64,000 nucleotides of DNA, taken from NCBI RefSeq assembly GCF_024494355.1, contig NZ_JAKNQY010000007.1, positions 62,001 to 126,000 on the forward strand. The letters run 5' to 3'. This document shows, one piece after another, positions 28,536-35,090 of the stretch. This DNA comes from Pseudomonas sp. Q11 (GTDB taxonomy: Bacteria > Pseudomonadota > Gammaproteobacteria > Pseudomonadales > Pseudomonadaceae). The notes under the pieces are model-generated. The model saw only the letters and a list, made by a program, of their open reading frames with translations, was not told the DNA's origin and did not search any database. The translations under genes were made by a program, and so were the position numbers. Numbering within the stretch: position 1 is the stretch's first letter; each line of letters opens with the position of its first letter.

Positions 28536-28895
28536 CTAGCGCGGATCGACGTTATCCAGCGCCCGATTCGCCAGCAAACCTCCCAGCTCAATCAACTGCT
28601 GAATACCCAGCGCAACATGCCGCCGGGAACCCTCCAGCTCAGAAGCCAGATCACTGATCATGGCATCGGCCGAAGCCAGGGTTTCACTGAGGTTGGCGAG
28701 CAGGCATTCGGTGTCGATGCCGTTAATCACCGTGAAGAGCTGGCCGGGTGTGGGGTCGGCCTCCGGCTGTTCCGGTTTTGGTTTCAGGTAGAAGTCGAGG
28801 GCGCGCTCGGCGGCTTCGTCGAGTTTTTTGGCGGCGGCGGTTTTGTGCGGGGATGTTGGATCGGTGTCTGGTGGGTTGGGTGTTGCTTTGAACAT
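28536..28895 (-). CDS. Small DUF3077/DUF6124-type protein, copy A
   Basis: 119 residues from ATG 28895 (MFKATPNPPDTDPTSPHKTA), preceded by AGGAG. The N-terminus is Pro/Thr-rich and disordered; the C-terminal half is helical (LLANLSETLASADAMISDLA, then RHVALGIQQLIELG and ending ALDNVDPR). This small family is abundant in Pseudomonas and its function is unknown to me. No signal peptide or membrane helix. A close paralog lies at 48922-49281, with the same structured leader upstream and a REP pair just downstream. The high conservation of the helical half and the motif NLSE.LASADAMI suggest a protein-interaction role. Confidence 0.8.
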   Translation of the reverse strand: MFKATPNPPDTDPTSPHKTAAAKKLDEAAERALDFYLKPKPEQPEADPTPGQLFTVINGIDTECLLANLSETLASADAMISDLASELEGSRRHVALGIQQLIELGGLLANRALDNVDPR

Positions 28896-28930
28896 GGTGA
28901 CGCTCCTATGGGATGGAGCCACCAAGGCCT

Positions 28931-29193
28931 GTCGCTAAACAGAAATGGTGGCGGCTGCACGCAGGTTAGCGAACCGGTCATAGGCACCCGGCAGACTCGA
29001 AGGTCTCCCACATACAGCCGCCATAACGTCATTGCAGTTAGACCTGCAGCGAAGCATTGACCGCTTATGCACCTAGAATGATCCGGGTCGCTAAACCCGA
29101 TCGCTGATTCGTCAGCGACCCGGAAACGATAAGGCCCGGCCCATAGGCGCACAAGCCGGCGGATTCTGGCGTAGTTGTAGGCAATGGCGCAAG
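28931..29193 (-). ncRNA. Conserved structured leader of DUF3077 copy A
   Basis: On the minus strand, from far to near the gene: a conserved block (29193-29146) matching 49577-49529; a hairpin CGGG-UUUAGCGA-CCCG (about 29098-29085); a long stem CAGCCGCC-type (GGCGGCTG at 28950-28957 pairs with CAGCCGCC at 29015-29022) enclosing a UUCG hairpin (28993-29006) and the motif UCGCUAA (28972-28966); then a second UUUAGCGA (28939-28932) about 36 nt before the ATG. The two UUAGCGA copies are each complementary to the single UCGCUAA. Copy B preserves every pairing with different bases. Confidence 0.7.
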
Positions 29194-29243
29194 GCGGGGT
29201 AGCCGCTCCTGCAACGTCCTACATCGGAGCTTACAATTTGACC

Positions 29244-29268
29244 ATTTCCCACGCTCCTGCGTGGGAAA
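29244..29268. repeat. Short hairpin TTTCCCACGC/GCGTGGGAAA
   Basis: TTTCCCACGCTCCTGCGTGGGAAA forms a 10-bp hairpin between the DUF3077 leader and the toxin-antitoxin pair. No gene is seen from 29200 to 29443. Confidence 0.5.
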
Positions 29269-29402
29269 GTCGGCAGGGATGCTCTCCGTTCCGCTTTAAA
29301 TAAGTCCATCACATTTTTTGCGTCACCTATTTTCGGAAGAGGGGAACCGGGACCGTTTATTGGTTAGTAAAAGGCTTTGCTAGCGTTGCGTGGCTGCAAA
29401 AT

Positions 29403-29430
29403 ATAGGTGTATAAACACACAAACACCTAT
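29403..29430. promoter_or_regulatory. Operator-like inverted repeat before the RHH/PIN pair
   Basis: ATAGGTGT (29403-29410) and ACACCTAT (29423-29430) are perfect inverted 8-mers 12 nt apart, 14 nt before the antitoxin start. Ribbon-helix-helix antitoxins typically repress from such sites. Confidence 0.55.
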
Positions 29431-29443
29431 CAAGGGGAACGCC

Positions 29444-29683
29444 ATGAGTACCATCCGTTGGAATGTCGCCGTCTCGGCTGACACCGACCAGTCGCTTCGC
29501 ATGTTTCTGGCCAGCCAGGGCGGTGGCCGCAAAGGCGATCTGTCGCGCTTCATCGAAGAAGCGGTACAGGCACACATTCTGGAACTGACGGCCGAACAGG
29601 CCAAGGCCGCAACAGCCAATCTGAGCGAAACGCAATTGACCTCAATGGTCGATGAGGCTCTCGACTGGGCACGTAAGCGCTGA
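29444..29683 (+). CDS. Ribbon-helix-helix antitoxin
   Basis: 79 residues from ATG 29444 (MSTIRWNVAVSADTDQSLR), with AAGGGG ribosome site. The beta strand RWNVAVSADTD followed by helices (SLRMFLASQGG; KGDLSRFIEEAVQAHILEL) fits a MetJ/Arc-type ribbon-helix-helix DNA-binding domain; the C-terminal part would bind the toxin. Its stop codon overlaps the toxin start (TGATG), the usual coupling of type II toxin-antitoxin pairs. A longer start at 29390 lacks a ribosome site and includes the operator. Confidence 0.8.
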   Translation: MSTIRWNVAVSADTDQSLRMFLASQGGGRKGDLSRFIEEAVQAHILELTAEQAKAATANLSETQLTSMVDEALDWARKR

Positions 29684-30093
29684 TGCGGGTCGTGTTGGAT
29701 ACCAACATCCTGTTCAGCGCTCTGATTTCGCCGCACGGTGCCCCCGATGCTATTTACCGCGCCTGGCGAGCGGCGCGTTTTGAAGTAGTGACCTCGCGGA
29801 TGCAACTCGATGAAATCCGCCGAGCCAGCCGCTATCCCAAGCTCCAGGCCATCCTTCAGCCCGCTAAAGTGGGCGCCATGATCAATAACCTGCAAAGGGC
29901 AGTTGTACTGGAGCGTCTGACCATCGAGGTCGAAGCCGATGATCCGGATGACTCGTTTTTACTGGCCATGGCCCTTGCAGGCGACGCGGACTATCTGGTG
30001 ACCGGTGATCGCCGCGCCGGTCTCTTGCAGCTTGGGCACATAGGACGCACGCGGATTGTCACGCCTGCCGTGTTTTGTGCCGAGGTGCTGTGA
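29683..30093 (+). CDS. PIN-domain toxin (COG1569-type ribonuclease)
   Basis: 136 residues. PIN nuclease acidic residues are visible: VVLDTNILFSAL at the start, QLDEIRRASRYPKL, and ADDPDDSFLLAMALAGDADYLVTGD towards the C-terminus. Such toxins cleave RNA when freed from the antitoxin. Overlaps the antitoxin gene by one base and ends in an accessory area between DUF3077 and the zinc peptidase. Confidence 0.85.
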   Translation: MRVVLDTNILFSALISPHGAPDAIYRAWRAARFEVVTSRMQLDEIRRASRYPKLQAILQPAKVGAMINNLQRAVVLERLTIEVEADDPDDSFLLAMALAGDADYLVTGDRRAGLLQLGHIGRTRIVTPAVFCAEVL

Positions 30094-30237
30094 TCGATCG
30101 GGATCTTTCCCGAGATGTCGGGTCGCAACAGCCGGAGCAAGCTCCCTCGCCACGGTTTATCGGATGCCTGTGGTGCAGCGCCCGGGAACGATCACGCACA
30201 GGGGGGGATCTAGTCTTGCAGGCCCCGGGAGATCACC

Positions 30238-31398
30238 ATGTACCGCTTCTTCGAGCAGCTGAGTTCACGCATCGCCGCGCCCTTTGCCGGCGATCGCTCG
30301 CGTAACAGCAAGATCTGGCCGTGTCGTTGCGGCCAGTCGCTGTTTTTTCGCAACAGCCAGTGCCTGGCCTGCCAGGCAGTGCTGGGCTATCAGCCCGAGC
30401 AAAGCCGCTTGTCGTCCCTGCAAGCCGGCGAGCAGCCCGGCACCTGGACCCTGGATGCCGACCCGCACGCCGGATTGTTCCGCCGTTGCGCCAACCTCGA
30501 CACGCCGGCGGCCTGCAATTGGTTGCTGCCGGCCAATGGGCGCGACACCTTGTGTATCGCCTGCAGCCTGAACCGCACCATTCCAGACCTGTCGATCCCG
30601 GAAAACTCCGAACGCTGGTGCAAGGTCGAAACCGCCAAGCGCCGGCTGGTGGCGCAATTGATCACCCTCGGTTTGCCAGTCATCCCCAAAACCGTCAGTG
30701 AAAGTGAGGGGCTGGCCTTCGATTTCATCGGCGTTGATCTCAACGGCACCCCTCCGACCACCGGCCACGCCAGCGGGTTGGTCACGCTCGACATCAAAGA
30801 GGCCGACGATGCCCACCGCGAGCTCGTGCGCCAGCAGATGCACGAGCCGTACCGCACCTTGCTCGGGCACTTTCGTCATGAGGTGGGGCACTACTACTGG
30901 GACCGGTTGATCGCCAACAGCCACTGGCTCGAGGCGTTTCGCGAGCAGTTTGGCGACGAGCGGGCCAGCTATTCCGATGCCTTGGAGCGCCACTACCAGC
31001 ACGGCGCGCCGCTGGACTGGCAAACTCACTACGTCAGCGCCTACGCCACCATGCATCCCTGGGAAGACTGGGCGGAAACCTGGGCGCATTACCTGCACAT
31101 GATGGACGCGGTGGACACGGCCCTGGGTTTTGGCATGAGCGCCGGGGAAATGGATTTCGACTACCAACCGTTTCCGCCCGAGACCTTGTTCGACCCTGCG
31201 CACAGCGGCGGTGTGGCCTTCCTATCGTTCGTCAACGCCTGGATCGAACTGGCCGGCATGCTCAACGAACTGTCGCGCAGCATGGGCCAGCCGGATTTTT
31301 ATCCGTTCGTCGTACCGGCCGCGGTGATCACCAAGCTGCATTTCATCCATCTGGTGATCCAGGAGGAGGGCGGCCGCGCTGACGAGGTGTTGCTGTAG
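30238..31398 (+). CDS. Putative zinc-dependent peptidase with N-terminal zinc ribbons
   Basis: 386 residues from ATG 30238 with GGGAG eight bases upstream. N-terminal cysteine pairs (CRCGQSLFFRNSQCLAC, residues 23-39; later RRCANL and CIACSLN) suggest zinc ribbons; the metallopeptidase signature HEVGH lies near residue 216 within GHFRHEVGHYYWDRL. A distal WEDWAETWAHYLHMMD provides a likely third ligand. No signal peptide, so cytoplasmic. Resembles the family annotated as putative zinc-binding metallopeptidase (DUF2248-like); substrate unknown. A partial REP (GGAGCAAGCTCCCTCGCCACGG, 30133-30154) precedes it. Confidence 0.8.
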   Translation: MYRFFEQLSSRIAAPFAGDRSRNSKIWPCRCGQSLFFRNSQCLACQAVLGYQPEQSRLSSLQAGEQPGTWTLDADPHAGLFRRCANLDTPAACNWLLPANGRDTLCIACSLNRTIPDLSIPENSERWCKVETAKRRLVAQLITLGLPVIPKTVSESEGLAFDFIGVDLNGTPPTTGHASGLVTLDIKEADDAHRELVRQQMHEPYRTLLGHFRHEVGHYYWDRLIANSHWLEAFREQFGDERASYSDALERHYQHGAPLDWQTHYVSAYATMHPWEDWAETWAHYLHMMDAVDTALGFGMSAGEMDFDYQPFPPETLFDPAHSGGVAFLSFVNAWIELAGMLNELSRSMGQPDFYPFVVPAAVITKLHFIHLVIQEEGGRADEVLL

Positions 31399-31478
31399 CA
31401 GCCCGGCTTGCGGGAGCAGGCTTTGTTCTCACAGGCAAGTGCTTGAACATCTTCAGTTTTTTAATCCGGCGCGAACGG

Positions 31479-31506
31479 TTGTAACTTCTCGTCAGATAGG
31501 TACAAT
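31479..31506 (+). promoter_or_regulatory. Sigma-70 promoter of the 4.5S RNA gene
   Basis: TTGTAA (31479-31484), 16 nt spacer, TACAAT (31501-31506), upstream of the SRP RNA. Confidence 0.65.
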
Positions 31507-31533
31507 GGCGCGGCTCGCCGTCAGGCGGGCGTC

Positions 31534-31656
31534 GTTATGGTGACCCCATCGGTCCCCCCGCAACGATTACCCGTGAACCTGGTCAGATCCGGAAGGAAGC
31601 AGCCACAGCGGGAACATTGTGTGCCGGGGTGTGGCTGGTGGGGTTGCCTCCATAAC
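31534..31656 (+). ncRNA. ffs: 4.5S RNA of the signal recognition particle
   Basis: The conserved SRP domain IV core GGTCAGATCCGGAAGGAAGCAGCC is unmistakable (about 31580-31603; GTCAG, GGAAG and GCAGCC elements), with the pairing partner GTGCCGGGGTGTGGCTGGTGG. Ends pair as GTTATGG (31534-31540) with CCATAAC (31650-31656), so the gene borders are approximate. The RNA binds Ffh and targets membrane proteins to FtsY. Confidence 0.95.
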
Positions 31657-31779
31657 GCCCAAGCCTTCGTTCGTAAGGTTTGCGAATATTCCATATTTCT
31701 TTTATTTACCAAACGATATTTATCGTCGCTTTCTGCTGCCTGGATTCTGGTGTGGCAGAACAACCAAACACCGAAAGAG

Positions 31780-31815
31780 AAGCCCGGTCTGTCGCTCATC
31801 GACAGGCCGGGCTTT
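31780..31815. terminator. Terminator between ffs and the XRE gene
   Basis: AAGCCCGGTCTGTCG-CTCAT-CGACAGGCCGGGCTT followed by TTC and T residues on the plus strand; the minus strand also ends in a T-rich run, so it may serve both convergent units. Confidence 0.85.
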
Positions 31816-31832
31816 TCTTTTGCATTACCGCT

Positions 31833-32147
31833 TCAAGGCTTCGCCAGTGCCTGGTCTACCGCCGCAATCAGCTTCCCCAAATCCTTTGCGGTGGCTTTGT
31901 GTATGACGCCAAACAGGTATGCCCGCTGTTCGTCCTCGTCGTCCATGTCGGCAAAAAACGCTTTGAGCTGTACATCCAGTTTGTCGGCAAGCAAGACCAA
32001 GGCTTCGACGCTCGGGGTGTAGGTGCCGGTTTCGAAACGGCTGATGGTTTTAGGGTCAAAACCGGTTTTTTCGCCAAGTTCAGCCTGAGTAAGCCCCGCT
32101 ACTTTGCGATAGCGTCTGATGGCCGGACCCAAACTTGAAATTTGCAT
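31833..32147 (-). CDS. XRE-family helix-turn-helix regulator
   Basis: 104 residues. N-terminal HTH of the Cro/C1 type (IRRYRKVAGLTQAELGEKTG; DPKTISRFETGTYTPSVEAL, residues 9-50), then an acidic C-terminal helix region (DMDDEDEQRAYLFG). No partner gene overlaps it, so it does not look like a standard antitoxin. Target unknown. Confidence 0.85.
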   Translation of the reverse strand: MQISSLGPAIRRYRKVAGLTQAELGEKTGFDPKTISRFETGTYTPSVEALVLLADKLDVQLKAFFADMDDEDEQRAYLFGVIHKATAKDLGKLIAAVDQALAKP

Positions 32148-32473
32148 CGCTTAATTCCCATTTAGAATCAAGAACTTAACGATAGATTTTTGCATTAGGC
32201 AACCGCATGATTCATCACCTTGCTTTGCAAAATGTGATGCGTTTCGTAGAATCGGCCTTTGGCACGGGCATTTGGTGACCTGCTTCAGAAGCCTGGATGT
32301 GCGAAAAGGGTGGGCCTTGCGTTTTCTTTTTGTACACAAGGCGACGCTTGGCGCCTTCAGGTAGCACCGCCACGGCCCGCGCTCCAGCGTATCTCAAGGT
32401 GTTTGAGCCTAGTTGATTTTTCGCCTGTCCTGGGGCGGTGCAACCGCGCGCGACAAATGAGCCTGACTCATGG
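32148..32473. other. Gap between XRE gene and PAS-GGDEF-EAL gene
   Basis: 326 nt; must hold the divergent promoters. I see no convincing gene, repeat or operator; short reading frames here lack ribosome sites and homology. Confidence 0.4.
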
Positions 32474-34228
32474 ATGACTGCTTCGATGGATAAGAAGTAC
32501 CGCAGAGCCGTTGACGCCGCCGCGATTTTTTCTGAAACCGATCTGAGCGGGCGCATTACCTACGTCAACGACCAATTCTGTAAGCTTTTTGGCTACCCGC
32601 GTGCTGAGCTGTTGGGGGCTAACCATCGCCTGATCAACTCTGGCCAGCACCCTGGCGAGTTCTTCAGCGCCATGTGGCGCACCATCGCCCTGGGTCAGGT
32701 CTGGAAGGGCGAAATCTGCAACCGGGCCAAGGACGGTACGCTGCATTGGGTCGATACCACCCTGGTGCCGGTGATCGACGATGCGACCGGTAAGATCGAG
32801 CGCTACCTGGCGATTCGTTTTGATGTCAGCGAGAAGCGTCAGTTGTTGCATTCGCTGCAATGGCGGGTCGGTCACGATGTGTTGACCGGATTGCCCAACC
32901 GCACTTACCTGTCCGATCTGCTGGACCAGGCCCTGGAATTTTCCAGGGCGCAGAACTTGCCCCTGGCGGTGTGCATGCTCGACCTGGATGGCTTCAAGGC
33001 CGTGAACGACGGTCACGGCCATGCCAGTGGGGATCAGTTGCTGGTGGAGGTCGCCAGGCGCCTGCGCAGCATTGTACGCGGTGAGGATGTGGTGGCGCGG
33101 CTGGCTGGCGATGAGTTTGTGCTCGTGTTGCGCCATGTGCGCGGGCTTGATGAATTGCATGCCGCGTTGAACCGGGTGCTGATTGCCGTCTCCTTGCCGT
33201 ATGCCATTGATGGTAAAGACATCAAGGTTTTCGCCAGCATTGGCGTCACCCTGTTTCCCGGTGACAACGAAGACGCTGATACCTTGCTGCGCCACGCTGA
33301 CCAGGCGATGTACGTGGCCAAGCAGAGCGGTCGCAATCGCTTTCATTTGTTCGACGTGTCCCGGGACCAGGAAGTGCGGGTCACTTACCAGACCGTCGAG
33401 CGGGTCCGGCAGGCGCTGGCGGACAACGAGTTGCGGCTGCATTTCCAGCCCAAGGTCAATATGCGCCATGGCACGGTGGTGGGCCTGGAGGCGTTGCTGC
33501 GCTGGAAACACCCACAACGGGGCCTGGTGCCGCCCCGGGAGTTCCTGCCACTGGTAGAGGAGACCGACCTGATCGTCGAGATCGGCGAGTGGGTCATGGA
33601 ACAGGTGCTGATTCAGTTGCAGCAATGGCAGCACGCCGGGCAGGTCTGGCCGGTGAGCATCAATATCTCGGCGCGGCATTTCCAGCGGGCGGATTTCGTC
33701 GAGCGGTTGCGGCAGGTGCTGCAACGCCACCCGGCGGTGTCGCCGCGGATGTTGGATCTACAGATCGTTGAATCCGTCGCGGTGGAAAACCTTGCCCACG
33801 TCAGCGCCTGTCTCCAGGCGTGCCAGGCCTTGGGCGTGGGGTTTTCCCTGGGCGGTTTTGGCACGGGATACTGTTCGCTCAATGACCTCAAACACCTGCG
33901 CACGCAGACCATCAAGATCGACAAGACCTTTGTCCGCGACATACTCAATGACCGGGATGATCTGGCGCTGACCGACGCGATCATCGGTTTGGCCAGGGCG
34001 TTTGGTCGCCAGGTGGTGGCGGAGGGACTGGACAGCCTGGAGCATGGCCAACTGCTGTTGCGCCTGGGTTGCGAAGTGGCTCAAGGCTATTTCATCGCCC
34101 GGCCCATGCCGCCTGAACAAGTACCCGACTGGGTGAGGGGATTTGTTTCGCCGCCGCAATGGCAGCATCGGCCCGACCTTCAGGGCGAATCGGATCCGCT
34201 GCCCGGCGACTCTCTATGGCCGGTGTAG
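32474..34228 (+). CDS. PAS-GGDEF-EAL protein with degenerate catalytic motifs
   Basis: 584 residues from ATG 32474; starts at 32438 or 32486 are possible. PAS domain about 10-125 (IFSETDLSGRITYVNDQFCKLFGYP), GGDEF about 135-295 with AGDEF in place of GGDEF, and EAL about 310-565 (VVGLEALLRWKHP). The usual metal-binding Asp-Asp of DDFGTG is Gly460-Gly461 (SLGGFGTGY), and AEGVET is AEGLDS. No membrane segments. I expect a cytoplasmic sensor in which cyclase activity is lost or weak and phosphodiesterase activity is probably lost, perhaps a c-di-GMP effector or a protein partner. Its 3' end overlaps the convergent binding-protein gene by 49 nt. Confidence 0.85.
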   Translation: MTASMDKKYRRAVDAAAIFSETDLSGRITYVNDQFCKLFGYPRAELLGANHRLINSGQHPGEFFSAMWRTIALGQVWKGEICNRAKDGTLHWVDTTLVPVIDDATGKIERYLAIRFDVSEKRQLLHSLQWRVGHDVLTGLPNRTYLSDLLDQALEFSRAQNLPLAVCMLDLDGFKAVNDGHGHASGDQLLVEVARRLRSIVRGEDVVARLAGDEFVLVLRHVRGLDELHAALNRVLIAVSLPYAIDGKDIKVFASIGVTLFPGDNEDADTLLRHADQAMYVAKQSGRNRFHLFDVSRDQEVRVTYQTVERVRQALADNELRLHFQPKVNMRHGTVVGLEALLRWKHPQRGLVPPREFLPLVEETDLIVEIGEWVMEQVLIQLQQWQHAGQVWPVSINISARHFQRADFVERLRQVLQRHPAVSPRMLDLQIVESVAVENLAHVSACLQACQALGVGFSLGGFGTGYCSLNDLKHLRTQTIKIDKTFVRDILNDRDDLALTDAIIGLARAFGRQVVAEGLDSLEHGQLLLRLGCEVAQGYFIARPMPPEQVPDWVRGFVSPPQWQHRPDLQGESDPLPGDSLWPV

Positions 34229-34947
34229 CGCTGGATGATCGCGTCGATTTCCCCCGAGGTTTTCATTTTCAATAAGGTGCGCAGAATGCGTTGTGCCGGG
34301 ATTTTCGGATCGTCGCGCACATAACAGCCCAACATACGCTCCTGGAGCACAGCCACGGCGCGCAGCTGCCGGTCAGGGGTATGCTGCTGATTGAACCACT
34401 CCAGCGCCCATTGATTGCTGACCGCATAGCGATAGCGGCCGGCCAGCAGTTTTGCCAGGACTTGTTCCTGGCTGCGTGCATCGTCACGTCGCAGATCCCC
34501 GCCGTCGAAGAGCGGTTGCAAGGTCGGGTAGGCATAACTGAGCACGGTCCCGACAGGCTGGTGGGGCAGGGTCGCGGGCGTCACCTCCGTGGGGGCGCTG
34601 GCCATGCCCACCAGCACGTCACGCTGGAAAAACAGCGGGACGCTCCACAGGTAATCGCCCCCCGTATCCTTTACCCAATCGGGGATGACATAACACCGTA
34701 CGTCGACTTCGCCATGTTTCATGGCATTGTCCAGCCGGGCGCGGGCCAGGACATGAAACTGCGCCGGCATCCCCACCTGGGTCGCCAGGCGGGTCATGAC
34801 CTCGGGGATGATGCCCTGGATCGGGCGGCCTTCTTCAGTCTGCACCATGGGCATGGCCCAGCTGTCGGTGATGGCGAAACGCAACGGGGTTTCGGCAGCA
34901 AAACACCCTGAACCCATTAACAGCAAAGCCCCCATGGCCGAACGCAT
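34180..34947 (-). CDS. Periplasmic substrate-binding protein (SBP family 3-like)
   Basis: 255 residues from ATG 34947 (MRSAMGALLLMGSGCFAAE), preceded by AGGAGA. Signal peptide with cleavage near CFA-AE. The body has the polar amino-acid-binding fold pattern (PLRFAITDSWAMPM, then GIIPEVMTRLATQVG and VDVRCYVIPDW), and ends with a helix typical of the family (KTSGEIDAIIQRYTG). No permease or ATPase genes are adjacent, so it may serve a distant transporter or act as a sensor partner. A longer frame from 35112 is antisense to the dnaX upstream region. Confidence 0.82.
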   Translation of the reverse strand: MRSAMGALLLMGSGCFAAETPLRFAITDSWAMPMVQTEEGRPIQGIIPEVMTRLATQVGMPAQFHVLARARLDNAMKHGEVDVRCYVIPDWVKDTGGDYLWSVPLFFQRDVLVGMASAPTEVTPATLPHQPVGTVLSYAYPTLQPLFDGGDLRRDDARSQEQVLAKLLAGRYRYAVSNQWALEWFNQQHTPDRQLRAVAVLQERMLGCYVRDDPKIPAQRILRTLLKMKTSGEIDAIIQRYTGHRESPGSGSDSP

Positions 34948-35090
34948 AAACTCTCCTGATGGTGCAAAATCCTGCCGACAATCGGGCCCCTGACCCAAGC
35001 TTAGACAGATTAGACGAGCACACCGGATGCAATTTCGCCCCTGCTCCGCTAGCATTAGCCGCTTCTGCTTTCCAGTGGCGATGGTTTTCG

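Noticed and set aside
28931..29122. Integron attC-like sites in the DUF3077 leaders
   Set aside because: The repeated motif with an inverted partner recalled attC cores, but GTTAGCGA and GTTAGTAG do not fit GTTRRRY and no integrase is present.
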